From: Hyphomicrobiales bacterium
Lineage (GTDB): Bacteria; Pseudomonadota; Alphaproteobacteria; Rhizobiales; JAUVMS01
DNA: 6,618 nt
Direction of reading: 5' to 3'
NCBI GenBank assembly: GCA_030600135.1
Contig: JAUVMS010000193.1
Coordinates: 1 to 6,618, forward strand
Shown piece after piece: positions 6,282 through 6,618 of this stretch. The notes beneath the pieces are model-generated. The model ran no database searches. It was not told where the DNA came from and was given only the letters and a program-made list of their open reading frames with translations. The position numbers were made by a program, and so were the translations under genes. Every line of letters begins with the position of its first letter. Positions within the stretch are counted from its first letter, which is position 1.

Positions 6282-6618
6282 CGAAATTTCCGAACTCCGG
6301 CCAAGGCCGAACCGGGCTTAAACCCACCATCTTGTGCAATGGCTAATCTTACCGAGAGGCACCTATTGAACGCTGGTGCAGCAATTTCATTTCCCCAACT
6401 CATCCAAAGCCAGCGCCAATCTCGAGGCCACCCGCGCCCGAGACCAGCTGTAACCCTGGTGCAACAACATAGCGTTGCGCGCCAAACCACCAGCAGGCTG
6501 TTGCAGAACTCGTGTGGATCGCGACACCTGTCGTTTTTTCGCATCCGACGAGAAACGACGCGCAGCGCGATGCGGTTGCATCGGGCCAGCGACGCGACGA
6601 CGGCCGGGGCGAAAAAAC
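6282..6618. other. Region after rlmB to the right edge, no assignable gene
   Basis: No known family is recognised here. A minus-strand frame is open from the right edge to a TGA at 6387-6389 and ends LLHQGYSWSRARVASRLALALDELGK in two pieces of plausible helix; it could be the tail of a gene starting outside the window. A plus-strand frame from an ATG at 6339 is also open to the edge, but lacks a ribosome binding site and is rich in Arg, Ser, Gln and His, like an antisense shadow. A hairpin CGATGC/GCATCG (6568-6583) lies near the edge. Confidence 0.3.
6522..6539 (+). terminator. Possible weak intrinsic terminator downstream of rlmB
   Basis: A 4-bp stem CGAC/GTCG with loop ACCT is followed by six T residues (6534-6539) on the plus strand. 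The stem is very short and lies 240 bases after the rlmB stop, so it may be chance. No better terminator for rlmB was found closer to its end. Confidence 0.2.

Noticed and set aside
6373..6467. Near-identical 12-base repeat CTGGTGCARCAA (6373-6384 and 6456-6467)
   Set aside because: Only two short copies with one mismatch; this is compatible with chance and no array or element surrounds them.

Overview
The window is an ordinary, highly conserved housekeeping locus from an alphaproteobacterium. The order (rlmB divergent from tRNA-Tyr, tRNA-Gly, tRNA-Trp, secE, nusG, rplK, rplA, rplJ, rplL, rpoB) and the style of the proteins (for example the RpoB start [16 protein letters not shown] and the 65-residue SecE) fit Alphaproteobacteria, possibly near Hyphomicrobiales/Rhizobiales. 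The genus cannot be named from sequence alone. No mobile element, CRISPR array or accessory system was seen.

Layout, in the direction of transcription (minus strand, right to left). A near-consensus promoter (5351-5379) precedes tRNA-Tyr(GTA) and tRNA-Gly(TCC). A gene-free stretch of 577 bases follows, where many alphaproteobacteria carry a tuf (EF-Tu) gene. It contains a candidate promoter (4644-4672) and two clear inverted repeats. Then come tRNA-Trp(CCA), secE and nusG, a 236-base spacer holding two hairpins and a good candidate L1-binding operator, and the L11 operon (rplK, rplA; 5-base gap). A 447-base leader with long-range pairing typical of an L10 autoregulatory leader precedes rplJ and rplL. 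A 261-base spacer leads to the first 149 codons of rpoB, which runs off the left edge. On the plus strand rlmB (5487-6281) is transcribed away from this cluster. The last 337 bases hold no gene that can be assigned, although frames stay open on both strands to the right edge.

The genes form one expression and secretion core: decoding tRNAs, the SecE subunit of the SecYEG channel, the transcription factor NusG that couples RNA polymerase to the ribosome, the L1 and L10/L12 stalk proteins, the beta subunit of RNA polymerase, and a 23S rRNA 2'-O-methyltransferase. The most informative non-coding signals are the two predicted ribosomal-protein feedback sites (L1 before rplK, L10 before rplJ) and the missing tuf. 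Coding starts were chosen from Shine-Dalgarno placement. For secE and rplL this moves the start inside the longest open frame.
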